A DNA stretch of 64,000 bases, from NCBI RefSeq assembly GCF_030463565.1, contig NC_134644.1:131251388-131315387 (forward strand). Direction: 5' to 3'. Shown one piece after another: positions 11,864 through 25,570 of this stretch (positions are counted from its first letter, which is position 1; each line of letters starts with the position of its first letter). The position numbers and the translations under genes are program-made. This DNA is from Pelecanus crispus (lineage: Eukaryota; Chordata; Aves; Pelecaniformes; Pelecanidae). Below the pieces are notes generated by a model that worked only from the letters and a program-made list of their open reading frames with translations, was not told where the DNA came from and did no database searches.

Positions 11864-13980
11864 GATATTTCAGTGAATCAAGGTGAAGAATTCATGGCCC
11901 CACATTACCCATTCTGACTCTTTGCGGCAGGTTACCACTTCCCCAGTGTTAAATGGGTTATATACATGTATCACACTTACTTCAGTACCAAATCAGCCAA
12001 TTTTGATTAAAACCATATTTTCCAAAAGTTTAGGCTGGATAATCTATTGAAATATCTGAGGCATCCACATATATTCTGTTTCACTGGTCCCATAGCACCA
12101 CTCTGGCATAAAGGCACAGCCAAACAGCAACAATATTTTGTATCAACAGTAACTTTTATTAAGTGCCAATGTGTTAGTGCTATGACAGCAGCACAATTGG
12201 TTGCTGATGTTTGAAATGCAGCCTTCAGGTATCAAGTAATAGCATCCATCTGATTACAACTGCTCCTGTAACAAAGTTTGTCTAATGAAAGTCATACAAT
12301 TTAGTCATCCTGGTTGCAGTTTCTGGACTGAGATTTTTCTGTTGTTCTAACAGCTGGGTTTACACTGATGATATCCAGAAAAAAGTAGGTGAAGAAATCC
12401 TATCTGGGAGCACTGTTAGGAGAGAGGAAATAAGACAGTCCTATGGTATTTGTGTATTTTAGGGGTATACCCACAAAATTCCTGGTTTTGGACAGTTCAA
12501 CTCATAAGTAGGACCTTAAAAAATATATAAGTTTTAGCAGAAAAAAAAAATTGAGGAAGTCTCAGGAAAGGTTTCCCAGAAGAGTCATGGGGGCTGGAGC
12601 CCTCACCCCCATTAGCACCACTTACTGCAGCTCGTGTCCCTGGTCGTGTGAGTTGGGAGTGGCTGCAGGACTGTGCAAACCCATCACCACTGCAGCCTCT
12701 GCCACCCCTGAAGAACTGCCTAAATATAGCTTATCTGGTCTTAATGGTGTGAAGGCATTAGTTTTCAACTATGGGTTGTTTTTTTTTTTTAATAGAGCAT
12801 ATTGTGCTCTATTAAAATGTGTTTTTTAATGTGCTTTTTAAGAAGGAAATGTTTTTCACTATCTATTTTAGCTCAGACTTCTATATAATGTTTCTATTCA
12901 ATGTTTTCAAATGAATAAAAATGTGTTAGTAGAAGAAACCTTTATGTTTAATGGCAGGGGGTAAGAAAAGGAGAGGGTGGAAATCAATCTTTCCTGAAAA
13001 CATAATACAGCAATAAAGGATACCCACTCTTGAGCACTGTTGGCTGCTTTATGATTTTTTTCTCAGTTCAAACAAAGCTGTATTCAAAACAAGGATAAAC
13101 ATATCAATGCTAATTTCATATAAGACTCTTCCTTGTATAGTAATTTCACCTATTCTATTCATATAGCAAAGAGCAGGATTTCTTTGATCTCTTCCTGCCA
13201 TCTATGTTTTGCCGTTTAGGCTACTACTTAATGTCTTTTGTTCTGGTATATATTTGCTAAAAGTGATAGATCATTCTGTTTATAATCTACATAACTGTCT
13301 ATATTTCTGCCAGATGTCAGCTACTGTTCTTTCCTGTTAAAGTTCTCAGGAATATATCACAGTAAATAACTCATTACCAAACAACAAAAAAAAGGGATGA
13401 TGTCTTGGGTTCCCATGTGAAAATCTTGGTATGAATGGGGAATATTTAAGTTTCACTCATAATTATGTACTAAGAAAATAACAAAAAGAAGGTGACTGCC
13501 ATGGGGTAGGATTTCTCCCAAGATGGTCACACTGGTACCGTCAGGTAGATTAGTTGGTTTTTTATACTCAGGAACATGAGACATGGTCCACATGCCTGCC
13601 TGTTATTGCTGGTTGGAATGAGGGATGATATTTCCATGACCAGCTTCCTTACTTACCTACTTGCTCAAACATCCCAAGAGGGTGTGACTGACACCTGCTT
13701 TTCTGCCAAGAGATTTCAGCTGCAGCATTCATCAGTCTTCTAAACTCAGTGCTATCTTATGGTACCCAAATCTCTATTTCTGTCTTATCAAACATAGAAA
13801 AAACAGTAACCAGCCTTTCTTTTTCTTGGGGTAAAACTAGGGGATGAATGACCAAAAGGTATCTGTGACTTCATCAAAAGGATCAGAGGAACTTTTCCAA
13901 ATTAAACTGTCCTCTGCTCATTTACTCTAACAATTTTACTGTTTATCACAATACCATTCATTTCTTTTCAGCTTTTTATT
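11864..13980. other. Non-coding stretch with a hairpin
   Basis: AT-rich except for a small GC-richer patch at about 12590-12720 that has no recognisable product. It contains the 13-bp perfect hairpin listed at 12787-12817. No gene was recognised. Confidence 0.55.
12787..12817. repeat. Perfect inverted repeat, 13-bp arms and 5-base loop
   Basis: The arm 'ttttaatagagca' (12787-12799) and its exact reverse complement 'tgctctattaaaa' (12805-12817) are separated by 'tattg'. The left arm is preceded by a run of T. Its A/T-rich outer half could let it act as a terminator-like or cruciform structure, but no transcript is known here. Confidence 0.92.
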
Positions 13981-13997
13981 AAAAAAAAAAAAAAAAA
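13981..13997. repeat. Poly-A run (17) followed by A/C-rich stretch
   Basis: Seventeen A followed by 'caaccaaaaaaccccac'. A simple low-complexity tract, with no retroposon body recognised upstream. Confidence 0.9.
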
Positions 13998-16591
13998 CAA
14001 CCAAAAAACCCCACGAAAAATAATCCCTTTTACTATTACCTGTCCCCCTAAATCACAGAAATGGTGGCCCATTCCCGACGGACAGTGATTCTGTGTATCA
14101 TACCCACTGATGAACATGGGACCATGAAACATGGTCCATGTTCAACATTTGGCTAAAATTAAGTCTTCTTAGAATATAAATCTCACGCAGAATGTTGTGG
14201 CCTGTTTTGCTAAGTGTTTGTGATCGTCTGTGATCTGCACCAGGTGCTTACTGACTTCCAATTGAAATGTTAAGGTGTTAAGTTGAACAGCCTCACATGG
14301 CCTACTTGCCTAAAAGTCCTACAGTGTTCTTTTACCACAAGTTAGTTCAATGGGGGACCCTGCACTATCAGAAAGGGAGCCGTTACCATGGCCTTTTCTG
14401 TAAGAACCTCTCAGGTCAAGGTGTCCTTCTCTCACCTCCCATGGTTTGCAATATCTAAATATGATGGTCTTTGGTATGTTGTGAAAACGGCCTTTTTGAA
14501 GAGGTGTCAAAAATGTGAGTTTAGGCTGCAGACAGGAGGAGTCGTCCATAGAGTGTGTAAGAGGCTGGAAGAATTTGGTGACTCTGCTGGTGCAGTTTCT
14601 TCTGTTCTTTTCAAAAAGTAAGGTACTCCAAGCTTCCTTGCAGAAAGTTAGAGTGGTTTCTCATTGGGCACCTCACACTCCATAGTGCAGCCTTGGTCTT
14701 CATTTGAGTGGGAAGGGCAGGTAACATAGCTGATGCTGGAATAATTCGTAACAACTTCATTTTCACTTCCTCATGGAAAGTTTGTGAATGCTGTTATTTA
14801 TTTTGTTACTACAGTTAGTTTCCAGTATATCAACATCCTTGCACTTTTCTCAAGCACTGAATTTCACTTCACTTCAAAACACAAAGCAGTTTGATAACAA
14901 AAACATTTAAGAACAGATTAAGGAGCCCTTTTGCTTAGAAGTAGCCAGCAGGCACAGGAGATGATGTTACTGCCTCAGGTAGTGCATAGTGGGATGAAGA
15001 AACGCCAGGAGGAATTTTGTGGCTTCAGATCATTATCTGCTAAGTCTCCTGAAAGCTCCTTAAAATTCCAAACCAAATTCTAATGGCAAACAACATATCA
15101 ACTAAATCTTTCACCATACACTTTTATACCCCTCATTCAGCCAACTCTAGTCTTCAAGCAGAAGGAAAGGGGATTTAATCTTCTACAGTAAACTAGAGGA
15201 GAGTAGAAGCCACTGTGGGAATGGAAGATCATTCAGCATTTCATACTTTCTGGAAAGGTTCAGATTAATGGGCTGTGGTAGACTTATCTTCAGTGGGTTA
15301 ACACCTACAGAGGTTAGCACCTGTGGCAGGGTACCGGAAGGGATGTGTGCCTGCACCTCAGCCTTTCTAATTCGTAGTAGAATACAGTGGTGCACATCAT
15401 TCTTCTCAGCTGTTTCAGATAAGATTCTATAAATTGGAATTGCTAAAGGGTGGGTACATGGTCTGAGGATAGTAAACTCTAGCAGAACAACAGGAGAGGC
15501 AAACTGTTGTCATACCTTAAATTGCCACCGCTCTATCCACTATAACACCTCTGACAGAGTCTTTAACAGGAGAATTACAATGCTTAATCCAGCTGTTCAG
15601 ATTTTTAAAAATTAAATTTTTAGCTGAGATTTCTTCTCGTTCTGTAAGTGAAGTAAAGCATATTTTTCAAATAATTTCTGTAACAGCGTACAAGAAGGAG
15701 CAGGTAAATAGTTATATCTGGTCTGAAAACAATTTTTAACCAAAGAATTCCAATAGCTATGATTGAAAAACTCAGCTTTTGTTTGACTTTTAGGAAGATG
15801 ACAGACAAGAATGAGACCATCAGGGAACAACCCATAGTGTTTAGTCATTAGACTAAAGAATTTACGCAATGAAAACTATTTTGCACATTTCCATTTGCAT
15901 AAATTTCTTTATTAAGTTATTTCTGAAGTATCCTCCAAATAGTTAACATAGTATCTTTCCTTTTTTACAAGAAGGTCACCTCATTTGTCCTCCAGCTTGG
16001 TCCCTTGAACTTCATTTCAATGTACCATTTAATCAGGTATACTCTGTATTATGGCACACATGCTAGAGTACCTGTTGCTGGATGTAATCTTATGAAAAAT
16101 GTCTTTCAGCTGTCTACTTGGAAAGGTAAAAGGATGTGTTTGTGGACAAGACTGAGAAGAACTGTCTCTGCTTGGCAAGTCAGACATAGAGTAGGTTTGT
16201 ACCGACTATGTCTCTCTCTGTAGCCTAGGACTCTGCTACCTGTACGCAGAGAAAAGTACCTGTAGAGGACAGGTAAAGCAGTCAGATTTAATTTAAGGAA
16301 AGAAAAATTAGGCTAAGCTTGATGCCTTTGAATATATCACTGACTGTAAACAAAATGTCATTCTTTTCATGCTGTATTAGCATTAACTTTATATAGCTGC
16401 TACATATATGGAGAGAGTTGTATGTATCACAAATGACAGCTGGCAGAGCTTTTTAAAAGCCCTGTTAGCTCTGACTTGCAGGATTTTTGGATACACTTTC
16501 AGTTCATTTATTTTGGCCTGCTCTTAAACTGTTCTTTGATGTTCAAGTTCAAGTAAGTGTAAAAATTCATTCTGAGCTTTAGGTGGACCAA

Positions 16592-16682
16592 CCCAATTTT
16601 GCATCAGTTCCGATTTAATAAAAATCTCCAGATTGTGCCAGAAATTGTCCTAGCTTTGCTCAAAACCTGATGTAAAATTGGG
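16592..16682. repeat. Imperfect inverted repeat, 16-bp arms, 59-bp spacer
   Basis: 'cccaattttgcatcag' (16592-16607) and 'ctgatgtaaaattggg' (16667-16682) are reverse complements with one mismatch. This may be the terminal part of a very old repeat with inverted ends, or the trace of a local template switch. No transposase remnant is seen. Confidence 0.8.
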
Positions 16683-19600
16683 CCAGATTTTGTCATGCTC
16701 CACTAACGCTCCCATTATGGAAGTGCCACATAATAATGTTGCACAAGTTTGTTGTGAATGGCAGCAACAAAGAATTACTTTTAGACAAGTGTCATGCCAT
16801 GAACCAAATTCTTCTCTCTGTTACTTCTGTACAAACATGGTTAAGGTAATGGAATCACATGATTATAAAACATGTAGAATTTAGCTCTATATGTTCTCCC
16901 CTAGTGTGTTTAGCAACCTAAGAAGTAGTTTATAAGTTAAAGTTACCTCCCAGTCTGGTTCTTTTGCCCCAGCGGTACTTACTCAACCCAGGAGAGGTCT
17001 CACTGACCTTGGCAGCTCAGGTGTAGGTAATATATTTTTACAAAAGTGAACTTCTTTTCACCTTTCTCCAGCATGAATAAGCTTTGACTCTTAAAAGGGA
17101 TTAAATTATACAGTGTTTGAGATGCATTTTCACTCTTCTTGAATACTGAATTTTTCTTTACATTCCTATTGAACTGATCAAGACTTTTTCTGATGAAACA
17201 CATTTTTGTTTTCTAACTGAACAGAGGAAGCATTCAAAGGCTGAGAAGGGACTCAGAAAGGAATTTATCTTCCTTGTTTTGACGAGGCATGTGGACAAAC
17301 ACATTCGTGCTCATTAAGAAATGCCCAGGCCTCTTCCTCCACAGGAAAGTTCAAGTCTTGCCGGAGTTTTAGTTTTATCGTTAGTTCAGGTTTTGCACAG
17401 GTCAAACCCATTATTTAGGGTGCTATCACAGTATTCATAGTTCTTGTTGAGTGGAGGTTTATTCACTTCTCATTTCTTTTTCAGATATCAGTTTTCCCGT
17501 TTTGGGTACCTCCTTCATAATATAGCTATTATTTGGAGGAAAATCTCTCCTCTTGAATTTTGAGGTTTCTGATCTGGGTTCACCTTCTGAAAGTCAGGTG
17601 CTGCTTCAAAAAAAGCAGTTATTGGTGGTCTGGTGTGTGCAAAACATGAGTCAAGATCTCCCAACTTTCAGGTCAAGAAAGTGGATTTGAATTAATGAAA
17701 CTTCAGAAATAACAAATTGTAGAGTTTCTTTTATTAAGGCTTCTGAGCTGTTCAAATTAATATTTTTGTTCTACTCGGCAACTATGAGTTTTGAAAACTT
17801 TTGAAAAATAATGATGTCTGAGATTTGGAAGCTTGGGGCTTTAAAAATGCATCAAATATTGAATGTTGGCTACACTCCTGAAACAAAAAAAGTCATTTAA
17901 ATTGCCTCTAATCTCTTTCTAATAACTCAAAAAATTATAACTAAAATTGTTTTCCTTGTCCACCTCTTGGATCTTTTTGCTGTTTCAGTTTAATATTTCA
18001 ACAATAGATATGAATTACAAAAGTAGCCTCCAAGTACCTCTTTTTTTTTATATTTGCTTATTTATATCACTGAGTGGCCCTAAGGTACTAAGATCTATAT
18101 AAACATAATAAAAGAGAGCCTCTGTCTTAAAGAACGCAGTGTCAAGGTACGGGAGACAAGGCAAATAAGCAATTATGTTTTATATGGTCAGTCATAGTTT
18201 TGGAACATCACCAATAGTCATTGTTGGATAGCCACACTTCACAGGCATCCCAGCAGGGATGATACCTCCTTTACCTCCACCAGTGCATTCTAGCTTCACA
18301 CTTCCCACCTCTGTTACTTGTCTCCATACCCTCTGTCTGTCATTTTGCTCCAATCCTTAGAACTCTCTTTATTTTCAAATTAAATTTCTTTTTTAAACCT
18401 GAATACTTCTCCAAATCATTTCTCAAATTTAATGCTATCCATGAAATCTTAGTGAAAATACCAATAAGCAGCTGTTATAAAAAAAATTACCAAGACCTAC
18501 CAAAACCAAGCATATGCAACAAAATCTTCCTCTCCTCCTACATGCTGTCTGACTTGTGTTCTCTGCTTTGCTCAGTTGTAATCTCCTCAAAAGAAGCTAC
18601 TTCTCTTCCTCTGCATTGCACTGATTTGAAAACTAGATTGACAGCGAGCAAACAATCCAGCCATCTACAATAATACTGCTGGATTTAATGGAAGAAGCAA
18701 ATTGCTCAAAGTGTGCAGCCTCCTCAAGAAGGTTGGGACTCTGCATGGTCTTATTAAAAAATTCAAATGTTTTCACATTTCCTTTTAATGAATCTCTTAC
18801 TCATGGAAAAGCTTTGTTTGAATTGCTCTAAAAGAGGCCCCAGAAAACAGGAAACTAATTATAGTCCTATGGTTGGGAAAAAAATTTTAAAAATTTGAAA
18901 AATTAACGAGTCAGGTTGGATTTATGTTCTTTGCTTTTCTGTTTGCTGCTGACACTGCTTTTCCTATAGAAAAAGAAATGTAATAACCAGTCTACAGTTC
19001 TCACTTTTGCTGTAGATTGGATAAGCTTCTTGGTTGTTATTCCATAATTTACAGGAGTGCAGTCCAGCAATCCCAACAGTTAATTGGGAATGAGTTCCTC
19101 TGCACCTAGTTGGGCCCAGATCCCAAAGCACGTGCACAAGTTTACTATTGTGAGTAACTGTATTTTTAGAGTTTTTTGGCACTGGTACTTTTTTTGATAT
19201 CCTGCTTTCATTAAAGTCAGTGGGTACTGGATTACACCTTTTATGTTTCAGACGGCCTCGTACAATAGTAAATTGTTTGGCTTCCATTTAACTATGTATA
19301 TAAAACAGTAGCAACAAAATTGAAGTCTCTCTATGCCTGAAAGTCATAGCACCGCTGGGATGTGGCAATATATTTTTACATTAACTGACTTTAAGGGTGC
19401 ATAGTTAAATCTAGAGCTAGTGGGGAAAATTTGGAGGGAAACCTTTTTTTTTTAAATGCTGATTTTTAAAATCAGAGGAACATGCAAAATCCTATGAAAT
19501 TCACAGTGGGACCAAGAAAGACACCAGCCCACTCTAGGCTACTTGGTAGCCCCTGAACAAGACAGTAAGAAGAATAAATGAGATCTGGGACAAATCTTCG

Positions 19601-22600
19601 CACTGTCCGATTCAGCATCATGATTACTGGCTCTGGTCTGGATCTGTCCTCTCCTTCATGGCTGTCCTACCAGGTATCAGCTATTCTAAGATGGTCTCTT
19701 TCAGCATCAGTTGTTTTTTAGAGATAACATCTCAAAACTACCAAAAGTCAGATTGCGAGGTTCCCTCCACCCCCCTCCCCTCCCTAATATAGGTGAGCAG
19801 CAGAGCAAGAACTTCAACCTCAGTAGGTGAAATAGTGAGTGAATGAACACCCTAGCAGGCAAGTGGCTCTCCTGCTGTTTGTCTCTCTCTCATTTTCAAA
19901 GGAAAAATGTAAAATGTCTTTATTTCATTACAGGACGGAAAAGGAAGAAAATGTAAATCCCCTCATTTCATGGGATGGGAAAACCACTTGTCAACCCAGT
20001 TTAGCTGGACTCCCTAAGCTACTTTGAAAACCTTTGGTGGTGTAATACAGAGGAACAACCCTGGACTTTTCACTGTATGTGGCTCTTTTACAAGCCAAAC
20101 TTTATAAGAGCTTTCCCTTTCTCCTTAATTTGCTCTCTGACCTTATTCCCACAGGGCAGTGTATTGGGAAGCAGGTGATGTTTGGAAGCATACCAGTGCA
20201 AACTAAACCACTCGGATTCAGCTCTGACATGATGGATCAAAACCAGTATTAAAACCATTTCCTTTGGTGTGCACAGGGTCAAACTGAATTGCTATAAACA
20301 AACTGGTCTGCATCCCAGAAGAAATGTTTATGTGAAATAGTACTTTCCCTGTTGCCTTCCCCCTTCCCCTTACAAAGTTGCTAGAAGCAAAAGGCAAACA
20401 CAGCAAACAAGGATTTTTTTTTTTCCCAGTAAGTTTAAAGGGACAGTAGCTGGGATTTTGCACTTGTAGCTGTTTATCTTTGGAAAATAGCGCAGTTGTT
20501 ACATAGCCTAAATACGAGAGGCTCTGCTACTCCCTTTGCTGTTCGGTCCTCTCTCAGGCCTGATAGTGCTTCCTTCCTGACCTCTCATGGCTTCCTGCCT
20601 CCAGCCTTATCGCGGCAAAAAACTTGACACTGTACTGGCTGTGCCACTTGGAATGTATTTAAATTCTGTAAATGGAAATGTCCTTACCTTTACATTTACA
20701 AACAACTGCCATCTGGAGATCACTCAGTAATTTCCTACTGATACTTATTTTTTCTTTTTTTTTTTTCTTTTTCATATAGAGACCATTTTATTATCATATT
20801 TTAGGGTCAGAGATGAGGATTAATGATCGCTAATCCAAACTGTGGCATTCACAAACCTTAAACATCATCAGCTTTCAATTTGATCACAATCATAAAGAAA
20901 TCAGAATATCACAATGTCATGTACTCCAAAGGGTAAATTAGGGAAGCATTCCAACTATGCTGAGTTCCATCAGTCTCCAATCATTGGAACATCTTGTGGT
21001 TTTCCTGGTACATTAAAGCACTGTCTACTATCAAAAGTGTATTCCTTTTGTACATACTTGTAGCCAAAATACTTCACTGTCTCTTGGCAAAATTCAATAC
21101 ATTCTTTTTTAGTCCCTTTCTCCAAAGCCTAGTTTCCAACCTCAAATTATTCCTGTACTTTTAAAAATTATATCCAAATTGTTAATGTATTTTTCTGAAG
21201 TGTAATCATCAGAACTGGACATAATATTTGAATAATTATTTCCTTAATACTGTATACAGAGGTAATATGACCACTTCATTCTTACTTAATACTCCCTGCT
21301 TATTTGTGGATTTCTGTGTTGTCTTGGAAGCTTATATTTCAGATAAAGTAGGCTCAATTTTAAGACCTTAAATGGGGAATCAATATTCAATAAAAATTAG
21401 ATCTGTAGTATTATTTTGTTAATTTAATCTAGGATTTGCAATGTCAAAGGACTAATTTCTATATTTATCTATATTAGGAAAAAACCAGATTGACTCCACT
21501 AAAGTGAAATGTGTGAGTCTATGAATGTGTTAGGTATAAGTGAAAGAAGAATTTGTTCAATTAAAACTCTGCATCAACTTCTCTAAGATAATCTAATTAA
21601 ATGAGTGTAAATTTTAGGGGTGTCTTAGAATATATCAACATTATTTTGAATTTAAAAGATACTTAGATTTAATTGGTTTTAGAAAATTGATTGTCTTGAC
21701 ATCACTCTCAGGCCAAAGAATCAGCAAATACTTAAAGGATGGTAGCACGGTTAATTACATAATCATTTTAAAATTAGCTGAATTCTTAAAATTAATTTTT
21801 CATTAAATCAATTTGATTATTTGGAAAATAAGTCTTATCAGATATTTGATAACTTCTTTTTGAGCTCTAGATTTGCTGGATAAAAATACCTATTTTTATA
21901 TTCTATGTACCTCATACCATCCCACATGACATTCTGATTTTTTTTAAATTATCCTTATACAAATTCTCTATAGCCCGTATTCAGCTGAATAATATTAGTT
22001 AATTAAGAGATTTCAGTAAATTATTCTACATGAGAATCCTCCTCTTATCACATAATTTTTTGGTCTTGGTAATTTTGAATACTTAAGTTTGGTCACGTTG
22101 ATTTTAATAAAAACTGTATGTCTGCATATAGACACACACATACCTGTATGTAAATGTCATTATATCCCTCTCTGCCTTCTTTCTCCATATCACTTTCTGA
22201 CAGTATTAGATAACAAATATCTCCAGGAAAGAACTGTATTTTCCCACATTTGTAAAGGTGCTATGAGACTTGTGGATGCTACTGAAATACAAATATTACA
22301 AATATGGTAATAAGAGACAATGAGTGGCTTTACTTCGCAGCGTAAGCATGGGTGCAATCTACCAATGTATGCAATAAAGCAGATTGAACGGGCACCTCAA
22401 ACTCCCTTCAGCTGGCAAAAGAAAGAATTCCTGAGTGGGAGTTCCCCAACCAGTCTTTCCTTAGCAGAAAAAGATAATACTTTAGAGTCATAACCTCATC
22501 CAGTTTAGGCATAGCCTCCTTCCTGATTAGTCAGTTGGAATATTGTAATCACTGACGTCATGCTAAAGATGAGAGAAGAGCATCTGTGTTAAAATACCTA

Positions 22601-23867
22601 GATGAATGGTCAATCCAGAGATTCAATTCTCTAAAACCAAACTCTTTTCTGAACAATATTGATTCTTTTCAACCAATTTTGCAATTAAACTACTGAGATC
22701 TTTAAAAAAAGGAATGTCCCTCACATATCAAAGAAAAATGGTATTGAGTGGCTTAAAATCTTCCATGGTCTCTTAAGTAAGCCTATCTCTAAAATGTCAA
22801 AGCTTGAAGTTTTCCAGGAACCCTTGCAAAGGCTTGAGGGATAAGGTTAGAAAGAACAACCACCATTTAAATGGAATCCCATTTATTTCCACATTTGGTA
22901 AGCATAATTCCTGAGTAATCCTTATCAATGCCACACACACTTGCTGACCAAAGTTTCTGAATTTTTATTTTGGTAATGAAACATGAATGTATTGCAAGGT
23001 TTGATCCAAAAAAAGGAGAGGGAGATAGTATGATAATCTTTTAAGACATTCTAAAGAGTAATATAAAGTGTATGCACTGTCTGCTCAGACTAGGTATTGA
23101 ACATATCTGTCCCATCACTGTGCCCTGCTCTAGTTTCCAGTTGTGACTTTTAGCTGTGTAGTTGTATTGTAACCTCTGGATCCCAAGGCTGGATACAGTA
23201 TGAGAGAGACTGTGTGCTTGGTCCTCCTCCTGGTTTGTGCCAGATGAATGGATAGAAAGGGATGAAAAATGAGGAATTTAAGTCTACCCATGCACTGGCC
23301 AAGGAAGATGAACATGCATCTGGGCAAATACATTGTTCTTCACAAAAAAATATTTCAACATAAGCTTAAATTAGAATGTTATGACCTTTGTATTTTGCAT
23401 GCTATGTTCCTGAAAAAGTCGTGCACAGCTTTCAATGAATAGTATAAATGAGTCTTTTTGATATAGGCAATTTGTTTAATTAATGAATAGTCACTATAGT
23501 CTTCAGAGGTTATGCTGACAAAAGAACCATGCAGTTAGATTCTCTGTTCTTATCCATCCAGCTGGTTATGAAGTACCTGTCACTAAAGCTGCATAGTCAT
23601 TCCTGGATTTTATTTCCATTATATTCTCATGAGGTAGGGAAATAATACCCATTTTAGAGTAAACAGACAACGATTCACTGACTTTCTGTTGAAGGTTAGT
23701 ACAATGAAGTGTCATTTTTGATAAGGCAGTATTATGAGAGATTGTGAACCTAAACCACATTATGAACCATAGTAGCTGCTGAAATTAGACTACTTTACAT
23801 ATCTTGCTATATGGGAGAGCTTTCAAAAAATCTGGCTCCTGTTACAGATACTGAAGAATTCTGAAAT

Positions 23868-23965
23868 TCGATAAATTTATCCTGTCATGTATGCTGTACT
23901 TTATGTATGTAAATGTAAATTTATGTATGTAAATCTAAATTTATCCTGTAATGGTATGCTGGTAT
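23868..23965. repeat. Nested local duplications
   Basis: Two adjacent 20-bp units (23901-23920 and 23921-23940) differ at one base. They lie between two copies of a block reading approximately 'taaatttatcctgt.atg' and 'tatgctg', about 67 bp apart. The pattern suggests stepwise slippage duplication in non-coding DNA. Confidence 0.8.
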
Positions 23966-25554
23966 GGTATCTGCTAGTATGGAAGAGTGTTTCTTGTAAG
24001 AGCTTTCTTCCAAAGCAAGACTAATGCTAATAATTAAATGACTGGTTTTGTACAAATGTCTGTGTATTAACTCATGAGACAAAATAGAATCCTATAAAAC
24101 AAGGTAATTAACACATTTGCAAAAGCTAGATAAGACAAAAAGGATTTTGAACTGCTCTAAAAAGAGCACTTCAGGTGATGGTAGCTATTTAGGATAGTTT
24201 ATGTCACAGGGAATGGGACTGCAATTAACATGGACTTTTATCATGTCTTACTGTACTTCCCTCTAAATACTTACTAGTAGTCTTATTCTGTGCCAGAATT
24301 CCTTGAGTTTATTAATATTTCCTACACATTGTGTTTGTTTCTGTTTTTTAAAGTTATTGCCAGATTATAGCCTGTCTGTGCCTGATAGTGGTTGTGTTTG
24401 TATATGAGCACAGGGTCATCTGATAACAAATTGTAGCACTGCGCGATAAGCAATGTTTAAAATGGGTACAAGCCAGAAACCTATGGCTCCCAGTATACTT
24501 TTAGAAAGTCCCATCAACAAAAGAAAGAGTTCAAGGCATTTCGGAAAAGGTCATTGATTACAACCAACTTCATGATCGTTCTGGATGTGTTCCTTCCTGC
24601 AGAGACATAATTACATTTGCTTTACAGTAGAACTTATTTTCAGCTTTGAGCAAGGACAATTGCTTTCAAACATGATTTTGACTCAAATGTACCAGTTTAA
24701 GAAAGCTGTTAACTCTGAGTCAGTGAAGTAACAGTAATGGCCGTGAGATCTTGTTTGGACCTCTCAAATTTAAATTTATAGCATAACATTGTGAGTAGCT
24801 GAAAAGCAGTTACCTTGCAGAATGCTGACCTTGGTTTCTTCCAGGAACTATTTATTACACTTAGAGTATCTTCCAACACAGGGACTTTTCCCTGCCTTTT
24901 ACTGCAGGATTTCATGCATCTGTGTAATTTCCCTTTTTTACTTTCAGCTGAAGTACAGCATTTTCTGTGAAAATCACTATGGTTGTAACCCAAGTCAGCC
25001 TGTGTTCTCTTTGGGATCCTATGAGAATTGGATAGCCTCTTTCCTCTGCCTTCTTTTGAACTGAGTTACACATACCGGCGATAAATATTTTGAACCTAAC
25101 ACACAAAGGCATATGTTGTCATATTTCCTAAGTATTACAAGTCTGTACAAAAGACAAATGTTTTTCTTAAGCGAGTCTTTTATCTAAAATGTGCATTTAT
25201 CAGTAAGGCTGTGGTCTTAACAGCAGGTAGTTTGTGCCTCAGGCTTGTAATATTTGGGGTTACATCCTTGTTTGTGGTTAATCTGGCATTAGCATGATAT
25301 CACGACTGTTGTCCTAGATAGCAGTGAAAATAGTTTCCAATGTGAACTGGAGTAATATAAACAGTATTTCAGATGCTTTCAGAGACTTTATGCTCACCGT
25401 AAGCCTTCCTTACATTAGGTAAGTCTTCATCTACCCTGTTACAGTGCCTGTGCACAGCCTATGAGGATTGAGGCAAAGGATGTGGACTCAATACTTCATG
25501 TGCCCCAATTCCTCTTCGTTAATTGAAGACCTCAGTGTTTTGTTTTGTTTCTTC

Positions 25555-25570
25555 TTTTTTTTTTTTTTTT
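25555..25570. repeat. Poly-T run (16)
   Basis: Homopolymer tract with no associated element recognised. Confidence 0.9.

Noticed and set aside
18095-18180. Possible L2-like ancient fragment ('aagaacgcagtgtcaaggta', then 'gagacaaggcaaataag')
   Set aside because: It resembles wording common in old amniote LINE 3' ends, but the match is too loose to assign by eye.
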